The notes under the pieces are model-generated. The model was not told the DNA's origin. It did no database searches and saw only the letters and a list, made by a program, of their open reading frames with translations. Shown here piece by piece: positions 1 through 16,958 of a stretch of DNA of 64,000 nucleotides. Each line of letters opens with the position of its first letter. The stretch's first letter is position 1. Origin of the DNA: Halichondria panicea (Eukaryota > Porifera > Demospongiae > Suberitida > Halichondriidae); contig NC_087386.1 in NCBI RefSeq assembly GCF_963675165.1, forward strand, positions 1,943,669 through 2,007,668, written 5' to 3'. A program made the translations under genes and the position numbers.

Positions 1-343
1 GTGGCAGGTTCTTCTCTTTGAATGCCCTCACAAAGTCCTTAGTGGACTGGAGGGAACAAAGGTCCAGACGCATAAACTCCACTTTCAGATCTTTCTCAGA
101 ACTTTCTTTTATACGAGCTACTGCCTACAGAATAGATACAATCATGAATATACTCATGCAACACTAGTTCTGTAATCCCCTCACAGCAGTGGCTCTCTCC
201 TCTGATCTAGAGGCCATGATGGTGTGAGCACCCATCTCTGCCAGTCCCTTGACCAACTCATAGCCAATGCCAGTGTTCCCTCCAGTCACTATGGCCACCT
301 TGCCACTCAGATCAACTGTAGGCACTTCTAACTTGTTTCCCAT
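1..343 (-). CDS. RDH/SDR-type short-chain dehydrogenase, copy 0 (5' part only, runs off left edge)
   Basis: This is the first part of a short-chain dehydrogenase/reductase gene read right to left. Exon 1 is 343-185 and exon 2 runs from 124 off the window edge. Exon 1 starts MGNKLEVPTVDLSGKVAIV and carries the SDR dinucleotide-binding motif TGGNTGIG. Exon 1 ends before a GTGAGG donor and exon 2 follows a CTGTAG acceptor, exactly as in the complete copies downstream. The protein is near-identical to copies 1-4, so the same activity is expected: NADP(H)-dependent oxidation or reduction of a lipophilic alcohol or aldehyde, retinol dehydrogenase-like. The catalytic half lies outside the window. 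Confidence 0.8.
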
Positions 344-544
344 ACTTGTGAACTATTCATGAGGGAGGGGCTCAATAGCTTCTATTTCACTGACAGTGTA
401 GAGTAACACAGTATACACTAAGGATAGCTGAGTGTATATATACACTAGAAATATAGAGCCTCACCCTTATGAAGCACTGCAAGAATTTTCATTCCACATC
501 CCACACATAAATAATTAATATAAAGTTGTTAAAGTACTAGTGTT

Positions 545-2160
545 CTAGTCATCATTACTATCCTTAGTGGCATCTTCGATTGCAGATGGATCTTCTGGTT
601 CATTTTCAACTATTTCGGGTGGGGAGGGTTGTGCTCCAGCTTCAGGTTCCTTATCACCAGTTGTTTCTGTTGTAACTGTATCTCCAGTAGTGACGGTGGC
701 AGCTGCAGTAGTAGGAATCTCTTCACCTTCTTCTGTGTCACCCTCAGTAGGGATTAGTGGGGAAGGGGGTTCAGGTTGCACACTTTCAACAGCCGTTGAG
801 GGTCCGTACTTCTCCAGTATCTCTGGTGAGAGGTGGTCTCTAAGAGCCTTGACACTTCTTCTCCAAAGCTCCTCCTGATACGTCTCATTCCTGTCAGTGG
901 TGGCAGCTCACTAGTGGTCACAGTACACTGAGCACACACTCACCTGGCGTCAGGGTTAGAGGCAGTCACTTTACAGTTGTCGTAGTAGAAGGCTTCCTGG
1001 GAGTTGAGTGCAGGGTTGACGGCACAGTTCAGAATTGTGGCCGCTCCATCCTTAGGATTACGGGCAACAGCTGAGAGAAATAGTTAAAATACGTGTACAA
1101 ATATTTTGCAAACGTACTTGCATTTATAACGCTCCCAAGGAAGGAGACAAAACGATTCTCACCGTACCCCCTCTTGATCTCAGTGGCAACCTATAGTTAC
1201 GGATATGCAAATTATCAATCAGTGATAGACTATACACACCAAGTGATAGAACTAAAAAAATAAATAACTCCAATAAAGTTTGAATCATTTATTTACCAGG
1301 CCAGGATGTTGGGCAGACACAGTAATGGATACATTCTGAAGCTTACGCTGGAGGGCAAAGGTCGTCATCACCTGGGAGAACAAACAAAACACAGTGAGAC
1401 CAAAATCGCTTAGTAAACTCACATTGTACAGTTTGGTGCGGCCATAGCTTTTTAGCCGACCGTAGTCAAGGTCTGAATCGATTGTCTCAAAGTTGACGGG
1501 TCCAGTCACACTACTCATATGACCAGAGGAGGAGACAAACAGTATCCTACCATCTCCGCTAGTAGAGGCAGTCTCCACGACGATGGGAAGTAGCTCCAAG
1601 GTGACGAGGAATGGATAAAGGTGGTTCACCTGTAGGAACGATTATTATAACATTTTGTGTACAGATCTTTGGGATGATTTACCTGATAGTGCATTTCATG
1701 GCCTTCATCTGTCATAGCTGTACGGCATTTTCATTGTATTGAGGTATACATGTAGAAACAGATATTAAACTTACTGAATGGTAGCAAAGCAATACCAGCG
1801 TTGTTGATGAGTATGTGCAGTGGCAGGTTCTTCTCTTTGAATGCCCTCACAAAGTCCTTAGTGGACTGAATGGAGCCAAGGTCCAGACGCATAAACTCCA
1901 CTTTCAGATCTTTCTCAGAACTCTCTTTTATACGAGCTATTGCCTACAGAATAGATACAACCATGAATACTCATGCAACACTAGTTCTATAATCCCCTTA
2001 CAGCAGTGGCTCTCTCCTCTGATCTAGAGGCCATGATGGTGTGAGCACCCATCTCTGCCAGTCCCTTGACCAACTCATAGCCAATGCCAGTGTTCCCTCC
2101 AGTCACTATGGCCACCTTGCCACTCAGATCAACTGTAGGCACTTCTAACTTGTTCCCCAT
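545..2160 (-). CDS. RDH11-14-like SDR, copy 1, with Thr/Glu/Pro-rich acidic tail
   Basis: Eight exons: 2160-2002, 1943-1775, 1717-1683, 1629-1423, 1371-1297, 1190-1118, 1070-944 and 890-545 give 396 aa. Visible SDR signatures in order are TGGNTGIG (cofactor binding), NNAG, the FVSSS serine strand, and YGRTK (catalytic YxxxK). The C-terminal YYDSCKV...ARNET stretch resembles the YFxDCKV...ARN region of vertebrate RDH11-14, which places it in the retinol-dehydrogenase branch (SDR7C-like). This is known for the family; the substrate here is inferred. After the SDR fold, about 80 residues are rich in T, E and P (TEGDTEEGEE, TGDTVTTETTGD), which is unusual for the family and probably disordered. 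No obvious N-terminal membrane anchor is seen. Exon 3 is a 35-nt microexon. Confidence 0.85.
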
Positions 2161-2332
2161 ATCTTGTGGAGTATCCTCAGTAATCTATAGGTTGTTATTT
2201 GCTGAGTGTATACAAACAGTACATCTGAGCCCCACCCTCCTATGAATTAATACAATTATTGTAAATGCCACTTAATTATATTCATGACATCAAGTAGTCT
2301 CTAATGACAATTTGTTTCATCAACATAAATTA

Positions 2333-4061
2333 TTAATTAAAGTTGCTAATAAGTGTTCTGTCCTTAGTGGCATCAATTGCAGCTGGATCTTCTGGTTCAT
2401 TTTCAACTATTTCGGGTGGGGAGGGTGGTGCTCCAGCTTCAGGCTCCTTATCACCAGTCGTTTCCGTCGTAACTGTATCTCCAGTAGTAACGGTAGCAGC
2501 TGCAGTAGTAGGAATCTCTTCACCTTCTTCTGTCTCGCCCTCAGTAGGGAGTGGCGGGGAAGGGGGTTCAGGTTGCACACTTTCAACAGCCATTGAGGGT
2601 CCGTACTTCTCCAGTATCTCTGGTGAGAGGTGGTCTCTAAGAGCCTGGACACTTCTTCTCCAGAGCTCCTCCTGATACGTCTCATTCCTGTCAGTGGTGG
2701 CAGCTCACTAGTGGTCACAGTACACTGAGCACACACTCACCTGGCGTCAGGGTTAGGGGCAGTCACTTTACAGCTGTCGTAGTAGAAGGCTTCCTGGGAG
2801 TTGAGTGCAGGGTTGACGGCACAGTTCAGAGTTGTGGCCGCTCCTTCTTTAGGTTCTCGACCAGAGGCTATAATTACAACAAAGAAGATGAAGGTGGTGG
2901 GTTAATTACAACAAAAAAGATGAAGGTGGTGGGTTAATCATCCACAAATTAAAAGCTTACTTGCAAGTATGAACTTAACGAGGAGCAGGAGAGCCTTGCT
3001 GTCACTAACACCCCTGCTAATTTCAGTTCGTACCTGCAAATCAAATTCATAATGTGTATACAGTTGCCAATGTGCATGCACGTGCCTATGCAGTGTTCCA
3101 CTTACTACACCAGGATGTTGAGCAGACACTGTGATGGAGACATCCTTTAGTCGACGCTGTAGGAAAATGTTGTCATCACCTGGGAGGAAAAATGAATACC
3201 GGTATATACATATAATTTTGTTCCAATTCTATTAACATCTTACATTGTACAATTTCGTACGTCCATAGGCTTTCGTCCTTGTGTACATCTCCTCAGAGTC
3301 AATGCTATTGAAGTCCACTTCCCCAGCGGATCGTTTGTAGTGAGCAGAAGAGGAGACGAACAGTATCCTACAATCTCCGCTGGTGGAGGCAGTCTCCAAG
3401 ACGATGGGCAGTAGCTCCAAGGTGATGAGGAACGGACAGAGATGGTTCACCTGTGTCCATGTATGCATATAGAGGGTATGAATAACGTGTGAATAACTGC
3501 ATGGGCTACATGCATATACATAGGCCAACAATTGTACCGTATATGCAATATCACATGCACAAATATTATTATCACTACACCTGATACTGCATCTCATGTC
3601 CATCATCTGTTCTTGCTGAAAAAGAAAGAATGCATTTAGTAATTGAGCTGAATTGCATGCATAACTCTGTTACCAAATGGGACGGCCAAAATACCAGCGT
3701 TGTTGATGAGTATGTGCAGTGGCAGGTTCTTCTCTTTGAATGCCCTCACAAAGTCCTTAGTGGACTGAATGGAGCCAAGGTCCAGACGCATAAACTCTAC
3801 TTTCAGATCTTTCTCAGAACTCTCTTTCATACGAGCTATTGCCTACAGAATAGATACACCCATGAATATACTCATGCAACACTAGTTCTATAATCCCCTC
3901 ACAGCAGTGGCTCTCTCCTCTGATCTGGAGGCCATGATGGTGTGAGCACCCATCTCTGCCAGTCCCTTGACCAACTCATAGCCAATGCCAGTGTTCCCTC
4001 CAGTCACTATGGCCACCTTGCCACTCAGATCAACTGTAGGCACTTCTAACTTGTTCCCCAT
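2333..4061 (-). CDS. RDH-like SDR, copy 2, with a 1-nt deletion in exon 5 (possible pseudogene or altered splicing)
   Basis: Exons 4061-3903, 3842-3674, 3615-3581, 3450-3244, 3179-3106, 3033-2961, 2867-2741 and 2687-2333 match the other copies, but exon 5 is 74 nt instead of 75. The missing base turns VMTTFALQR into VMTTFSYSVD followed by TAA. The altered bases also create a strong-looking acceptor (TTTTCCTACAG). Splicing to 3156 would restore frame and lose only 8 residues. The catalytic motif YGRTK and NNAG are intact. The tail end differs too: 13 nt are absent before the usual stop, so the protein would end RTLISNFN rather than SNDD. It is the most divergent minus-strand copy in exons 4-6 (SSAHYKRSAGEVDF, VRTEISRGVSDS). 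It could be a functional paralog with shifted splicing, a pseudogene, or carry an assembly error. Confidence 0.65.
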
Positions 4062-4295
4062 ATCTTGTGTGAGTATCCTCAGTAATCTTTCTAACTTATA
4101 TATAGGTTGTTATTTGCTGAGTGTACACAATTACAAACAATGAGATGTACATCTGAGCCCCACCCTCCTATGAATTAATACAATTACATATTGTAACTGC
4201 CTGACATCAAGTAGACTAGTAGTCTATCTCTACTCTAATGACAATTTGTTTCATCAACATAAATTATTACTGAATTACAGTTGCTAATAAGTGTT

Positions 4296-5905
4296 CTAAT
4301 CATCATTACTGTCCTTAGTGGCATCAATTGCAGCTGGATCTTCTGGTTCATTTTCAACTATTTCGGGTGGGGAGGGTGGTGCTCCAGCTTCAGGCTCCTT
4401 ATCACCAGTCGTTTCCATCGTAACTGTATCTCCAGTGGTAACGGTAGCAGCTGCAGTAGTAGTAATCTCTTCACCTTCTGTCTCGCCCTCAGTAGGGAGT
4501 GGTGGGGAAGGGGGTTCAGGTTGCACACTTTCAACAGCCGTTGAGGGTCCGTATTTCTCCAGTATCTCTGGTGAGAGGTGGTCTCTAAGAGCCTCGATAC
4601 TTCTTCTCCAGAGCTCCTCCTGATACGTCTCATTCCTGTCAGTGGTGACAGCTCACTAGTGGTCACAGTCCACTGAGCACACACTCACCTGGCGTCAGGG
4701 TTAGGGGCTGTCACTTTACAGCTGTCGTAGTAGAAGGCTTCCTGGGAGTTGAGTGCAGGGTTGACGGCACAGTTCAGAGTTGTGGCTGCTCCATCCTTAG
4801 GATTACGGGCAACAGCTGAGAGAAATAATTAAAATACATGTACAAATATTTTGCAAACGTACTTGCATGCATAGCGCTCCAAAGGAAGAAGACAAAACGA
4901 TTGTCACTGTACCCCCTCTTGATCTCAGTGGCTACCTATAGTTACGGAATGCAAATTATCAATCAGCGATCTATACACACCAAGTGATAGAACTAAAAAA
5001 AATAACTCCAATAAAGTTTGGATCATTTATTTACCAGGCCAGGATGTTGGGCAGACACTGTAATGGATACATTCTGAAGCCTACGCTGAAGGGCAAAGGT
5101 CGTCATCACCTGGGAGAACAAACAAAACACGGTGAGACTAAAATCGCTTAGTAAACTCACATTGTACAGTTTGGTGCGGCCATAGCTTTTTTGCCGACCG
5201 TAGTCAAGGTCTGAATCGATTGTCTCAAAGTTGACGGGTCCAGTCACATTATTCATATGATCAGAGGAGGAGACAAACAGTATCCTACCATCTCCGCTAG
5301 TGGAGGCAGTCTCCACGACGATGGGTAGTAGCTCCAAGGTGATGAGGAATGGATATAGGTGGTTCACCTGTCAGAACGATTACATGTATAACATTTTGTG
5401 TACAGATCTTTGGGATGATTTACCTGATAGTGCATTTCATGGCCTTCATCTGTCATAGCTGTACGGCATTTTCATTTTATTGAGGTATAGACTACATGTA
5501 GAAACAGATACTAAACTTACTGAATGGTAGCAAAGCAATACCAGCGTTGTTGATGAGTATGTGCAGTGGCAGGTTCTTCTCTTTGAATGCCCTCACAAAG
5601 TCCTTAGTGGACTGGATGGAGCCAAGGTCCAGACGCATAAACTCTACTTTCAGATCTTTCTCAGAACTCTCTTTTATACGAGCTATTGCCTACAGAATAG
5701 ATACACCATGAATACTCATGCAACACTAGTTCTGTAATCCCCTCACAGCAGTGGCTCTCTCCTCTGATCTAGAGGCCATGATGGTGTGAGCACCCATCTC
5801 TGCCAATCCCTTGACCAACTCATAGCCAATGCCAGTGTTCCCTCCAGTCACTATGGCCACCTTGCCACTCAGATCAACTGTAGGCACTTCTAACTTGTTC
5901 CCCAT
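4296..5905 (-). CDS. RDH-like SDR, copy 3
   Basis: Eight exons at 5905-5747, 5689-5521, 5458-5424, 5367-5161, 5109-5035, 4935-4863, 4815-4689 and 4635-4296 sum to 394 aa. It has the TGGNTGIG, NNAG, FVSSS and YGRTK motifs and the ARNET C-terminal RDH signature. The acidic tail is slightly shorter than in copy 1 (TEGETEGEE; one residue pair lost). An in-frame upstream ATG at 5932 would add MLERILTQD. The MGNKLEV start was preferred because it is conserved in every copy. Near-identity of exons 1-2 with neighbours suggests recent duplication or gene conversion. Confidence 0.85.
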
Positions 5906-6118
5906 ATCTTGTGTGAGTATCCTTTCCAACAAGCATTAGATCTAATTGTGATGTAAGTGTATACAAACAATGTTACATGTGTCGAAATGTGTTGATCTGA
6001 GCCCCTCCTAGATCCACCTATTTGTAAACTGCCAAATTCATGACATCAAGTAGATCTATCTACTCTTATCGACATTTATTTTATTTTGCCATCAACATAA
6101 TTATAATTAATAAGTGTT

Positions 6119-7835
6119 CTAGTCATCATTACTGTCCTTAGTGGCATCTTCGATTGCAGCTGGATCTTCTGGTTCATTTTCAACTATTTCGGGTGGGGAG
6201 GGTGGTGCTCCAGCTTCAGGTTCCTTATCACCAGTCGTTTCTGTTGTAACTGTATCTCCAGTAGTAACGGTAGCAGCTGCAGTAGTAGAAATCTCTTCAC
6301 CTTCTTCTGTCTCGCCCTCAGTAGGGAGTGGTGGGGAAGGGGGTTCAGGTTGCACACTTTCAATAGCCGTTGAGGGTCCGTACTTCTCCAGTATCTCTGG
6401 TGAGAGGTGGTCTCTAAGAGCCTCGATACTTCTTCTCCAGAGCTCCTCCTGATACGTCTCATTCCTGTCAGTGGTGGCAGCTCACTAGTGGTCACAGTAC
6501 ACTGAGCACACACTCACCTGGCGTCAGGGTTAGGGGCAGTCACTTTACAGCTGTCGTAGTAGAAGGCTTCCTGGGAGTTGAGTGCAGGGTTGACGGCACA
6601 GTTCAGAGTTGTGGCTGCTCCATCCTTAGGATTACGGGCAATAGCTGAGAGAAACAGTTATTATACATACAATCAACAGAGCACTGCAAACGTACTTGCA
6701 TTTACAACACTTGCAACAGAAGAGAGAAATCGATGATCACTGTACCCCCTCTTGATCTCAGTGGCCACCTATAGTTACGGGGATGCAAAGTTATCTATCA
6801 GTAAACTAAACACACCCAGTGATAGTGCTCTCAAAGAGCTATCTTTCAGATAAATAAAACCGTGAATAAAAGTTTGGGCCCTAAAAAAAAAGACAGCAAA
6901 GACAGCTACATGTATGTACCAGGCCAGGATGTTGGGCAGACACTGTAATGGAGACATTTTGAAGCCTACGCTGGAGGGCAAAGGTCGTCATCACCTGGGA
7001 ACAACAAGCAGAAAGTATTGTAAACAGTGAGACCAAAAAGAATGTATAATAAACTCACATTGTACAGTTTGGTACGGCCATAGCTTTTGAGCCGACCGTA
7101 GTCAAGGTCTGAATCGATTGTCTCAAAGTTGACGGGTCCAGTCACATTACGCACATGACCAGAGGAGGAGACAAACAGTATCCTACCATCTCCGCTAGTG
7201 GAGGCAGTCTCCACGACGATGGGAAGTAGCTCCAAGGTGACGAGGAATGGATAAAGGTGGTTCACCTGTAGGAACGATTTATATGCATAATAATTATTAT
7301 TCTGTATAGAGGTAGAATGTGTTGGGGATTAGATCTATAGTACCTGATAGTGCATTTCATGGCCTTCGTCAGTCATAGCTGCAACATTTTAGAGAGGTAC
7401 TGATTTGGATTAATTCTAGAGATAATTATGGATAACTTACTGAATGGTAGCATCGCAATACCAGCGTTGTTGATGAGTATGTGCAGTGGCAGGTTCTTCT
7501 CTTTGAATGCCCTCACAAAGTCCTTAGTGGACTGGATGGAGCCAAGGTCCAGACGCATAAACTCCACTTTCAAATCTTTCTCAGAACTTTCTTTTATACG
7601 AGCGATTGCCTGTAATAAAAGGAATTGGTTAATGTTTGATATTATAGCTAGATCTATGGCATAGCTCATCACTTACAGCAGTGGCCCTCTCCTCTGATCT
7701 GGAGGCCATGATGGTGTGAGCACCCATCTCTGCCAGTCCCTTGACCAACTCATAGCCAATGCCAGTGTTCCCTCCAGTCACTATGGCCACCTTGCCACTC
7801 AGGTCAACTATAGGTACCTCTAACTTGTTCCCCAT
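6119..7835 (-). CDS. RDH-like SDR, copy 4
   Basis: Exons 7835-7677, 7609-7441, 7378-7344, 7265-7059, 6994-6920, 6768-6696, 6644-6518 and 6464-6119 encode 396 aa. It carries all SDR motifs seen in copy 1 and the same T/E/P-rich tail ending in SNDD. It starts MGNKLEVPIVDLSGK. Intron 1 differs in sequence from the near-identical intron 1 of copies 0-3, so this copy separated earlier or escaped conversion. It is the rightmost minus-strand member and is transcribed divergently from the Nudix-fusion gene, with about 0.66 kb between start codons. Confidence 0.85.
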
Positions 7836-8494
7836 CTTGATTCAACAAACGATTATGCAACAAGCAACAGTTGATCGTGGTTGAGTAAACTTCCGCTTCT
7901 ATAACAGGATATAATAATGGCTAAAGTCTAAGGAGGGTGGGGCTGGTTTTCAGCTCAAAGCTTAGCTAGCTAGCAGCTTCAAGTTTGGGAAGAATGTAGA
8001 TGTGCACCCTAGTTTCTGCTCCCAAGAACTTCCTCTATACTATTTCACCGGCAGTACCGGACCCACCTGACCACCATGCGATAAGCATGGACCAAGGAAC
8101 TTGTGAGTCAAAACATGGATAGGTCTCAAAAGCCAGCTGCAGACTTCAGCCCCACCCCTCCTGTGCTTGGGGGTGGGGCTACCACGTGAGTCTACACGTG
8201 TGGCTTGGAAAGGGGAGTCTCCCGGAATTCTAGCTTTTATGGCTGATGCTTTTTAGCTGGCTTGTAGCTGCTATAGTGTTGCTCCTTCTGTGAACTCGAT
8301 TGTGATATTATGTGCTAACACAGTGTAGCTAGATATTCCCTGAAAACCTGGTGCACTACATCTCTATGACAATTATTTCACTTGCATCAAAACATTATTT
8401 ATATCATCAAAGGTATGTGAATATCAATGATGTACTATTACACAATGTAAATCACCAAAAAAGTCCATTTTAATTAATATATTTCCAGGGTAGG
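7836..8494. other. Intergenic region between divergent SDR copy 4 and the Nudix-fusion gene
   Basis: About 660 bases without a supported coding exon. It should hold both promoters, but no convincing TATA box stands out. An AG at 8488-8489 just before the Nudix-gene ATG (TTTCCAG) could be an acceptor following a 5' UTR intron. G/C-rich patches with CACGTG-like strings lie around 8180-8200. Confidence 0.4.
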
Positions 8495-14780
<6,286 letters not shown>

Positions 14781-15158
14781 AACTAACTAGCGTTTATTAT
14801 TAATCAAGAATTGTACGTACTCCTCTCTGCGTGTGTATGTGTGTATGTGTTTGTTTATAGTGTTTTGTACAGACGTCCTGTATTTCATAATATGCATGTC
14901 ATTTAGTACTCAGTTTTTAATGGTGCAGCAGTAGCCTCGATTCCAAGCCGCTATTCAAGGGGCTGGAGTCGAGGCTAGTGCAGCAGCTCCACTCTCCTTT
15001 GTAAATAAGCTAGCCTTGCAGACAAAATGAATGTCTTAACTTTGATACAAGGAGGAATGATTAATTACAGGACAATAATAAAATTAACACTTAGTAATTA
15101 CCTACACCTTGAGTCCTGTCTCTAGAGATTTATAGCATTATTCCTATATATGTCATAG
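14781..15158. other. Intergenic spacer with a short TAGCCTCGA hairpin
   Basis: About 380 bases between the Nudix-fusion gene and SDR copy 5. It contains the inverted repeat TAGCCTCGA ... TCGAGGCTA at 14932-14977, a motif that recurs near 50.8, 51.5, 56.0 and 56.7 kb. No other coding signal is seen. An AATAAAA string near 15077 could be a polyadenylation signal for the upstream gene. Confidence 0.5.
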
Positions 15159-16752
15159 ATGGGGAACAAATTAGAGGTACCTATAGTTGATCTGAGTGGC
15201 AAGGTGGCCATAGTGACTGGAGGGAACACTGGCATTGGCTATGAGTTGGTCAAGGGACTGGCAGAGATGGGTGCTCACACCATCATGGCCTCCAGATCAG
15301 AGGAGAGGGCCACTGCTGTAAGGAAATAGCTATAATGTTGCATGATTGTACGTACCTATATATTCTGCATGCATAGGCAGTTGCTTGTATCAAAGAGAGT
15401 TCTGAGAAAAATCTGAAAGTGGAGTTTATGCGTCTGGACCTTGGCTCCATCCAGTCCACTAAGGACTTTGTGAGGGCATTCAAAGAGAATAACCTGCCAC
15501 TGCACATACTCATCAACAACGCTGGTATTGCCTGGATACCATACAGTAAGTGATTGTAGTCACTATATCAGGAGCAATTTGCTCCTGGCTTTATCAAGAC
15601 TACTATCAATTTCCATACACAGCAAAAACTGACGATGGATTTGAAAGGACTTACCAGGTGCATAAAATCATGCTGTGTTAATGTTTGCTAATCACCCCAA
15701 AATATTCATTATTTTGCACTACATACATTCTCCGATCATTTTGACAGGTGAACCACCTTTATCCGTTCCTCCTCACCTTGGAGCTACTACCCATCGTCTT
15801 GGAGACTGCCTCCACCAGCGGAGATGGTAGGATACTGTTTGTGACCTCTAATGCACATAACTTTGGAGCAAATTTTAACCCTGACAACCTCAATTCTGAG
15901 ATACAGTACGACAGGATGAAAGCTTATCCCAACACCAAACTCTACAACGTTCGTATTAAAAATGAGTTTATTGTTTCTGTTGATATTGTGCATGTCATTG
16001 CCTTACGTGCGTTTGTTTTTCTTTACAGGTTATGACGATTATTGCCCTCCAGCGTAGGCTTCAGAATATGTCAGTCACAGTGTCTGCTCAACATCCTGGC
16101 CTTGTCAGTAATTTGTTTGTAATAGCTCATTTGAGCCCTGATGATATTATCAATCAGCATTTTTAGAATTGTCTGCATGTATAGCTCTTTGAGAGCTATC
16201 ACTTGGTGTATTTAGATCACTGGTGTTTGATAATTTTGCATATGCATAGGTGGCCACTGAGATTGAGAGAGGGTACAGTGACTGTCGTTTTATATCCTTC
16301 CTTGGGAGCGTTGCAAATGCAAGTACGTTGCAAAAACTGTGCTCCGTTGATTGTATGTATAATAACTGTTTCTCTCAGCTATTGCCCGTAGTCCTAAGGA
16401 TGGAGCAGCCACAACTCTGAACTGTGCCATCAACCCTGCACTCAACTCCCAGGAAGCCTTCTACTACGACAGCTGTAAAGTGACAGCCCCTAACCCTGAC
16501 GCCAGGTGAGTGTGTGCTCAGTGTACTGTGACCCACTAGTGAGCTGCCACCACTGACAGGAATGAGACGTATCAGGAGGAGCTCTGGAGAAGAAGTGTCA
16601 AGGCTCTTAGAGACCACCTCTCACCAGAGATACTGGAGAAGTACGGAGCACCCCCCTCCCCAACACCCCTTCTCGATCTGGATGAGACAGAAAAAGGCAA
16701 AGAAATTGCTACTACTACTGCAACCGATACTGTTACTGGGACCAATCAATAA
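15159..16752 (+). CDS. RDH-like SDR, copy 5, short-tailed
   Basis: Exons 15159-15317, 15377-15545, 15623-15657, 15748-15948, 16029-16103, 16250-16322, 16379-16505 and 16560-16752 give 343 aa. Motifs: TGGNTGIG, NNAG, FVTSN at the serine strand, and YPNTK as the YxxxK pair. Its variable loop (HNFGANFNPDNLNSEIQYD) differs from copies 0-4. The acidic tail is much reduced: after KYGAPPSPTP it ends within about 40 residues (TDTVTGTNQ). The donor of exon 5 is GTCAGT, weaker than the GTAAAT of other copies, but it is the only choice that keeps frame with exon 6. The serine that assists catalysis appears to be VTSN rather than VSSS; one serine remains. Confidence 0.8.
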
Positions 16753-16958
16753 TTAGAAGACTTGTATTATCGAGCAGTGCAGCTACTGTGATATCATTAA
16801 CTTATTGCACACACCCAATAATAATCATTTTATGTAAGTGTAAAGTTTTTTACCTCAAGCAGCAGCCCCACCCCTTTCTGCAAAATTTTTTCGAGGTAAG
16901 TGGTTTGTGGGTTTTTGTCATGTAATTCAACCACGAAAGAAGTGTTTGTGAGATCAAG

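Noticed and set aside
567-878. Plus-strand serine/valine-rich frames opposite SDR tail exons (also at 2343, 4318 and 6141)
   Set aside because: They are antisense shadows of the SDR C-terminal exons, whose minus-strand reading has correct splice borders and family motifs.
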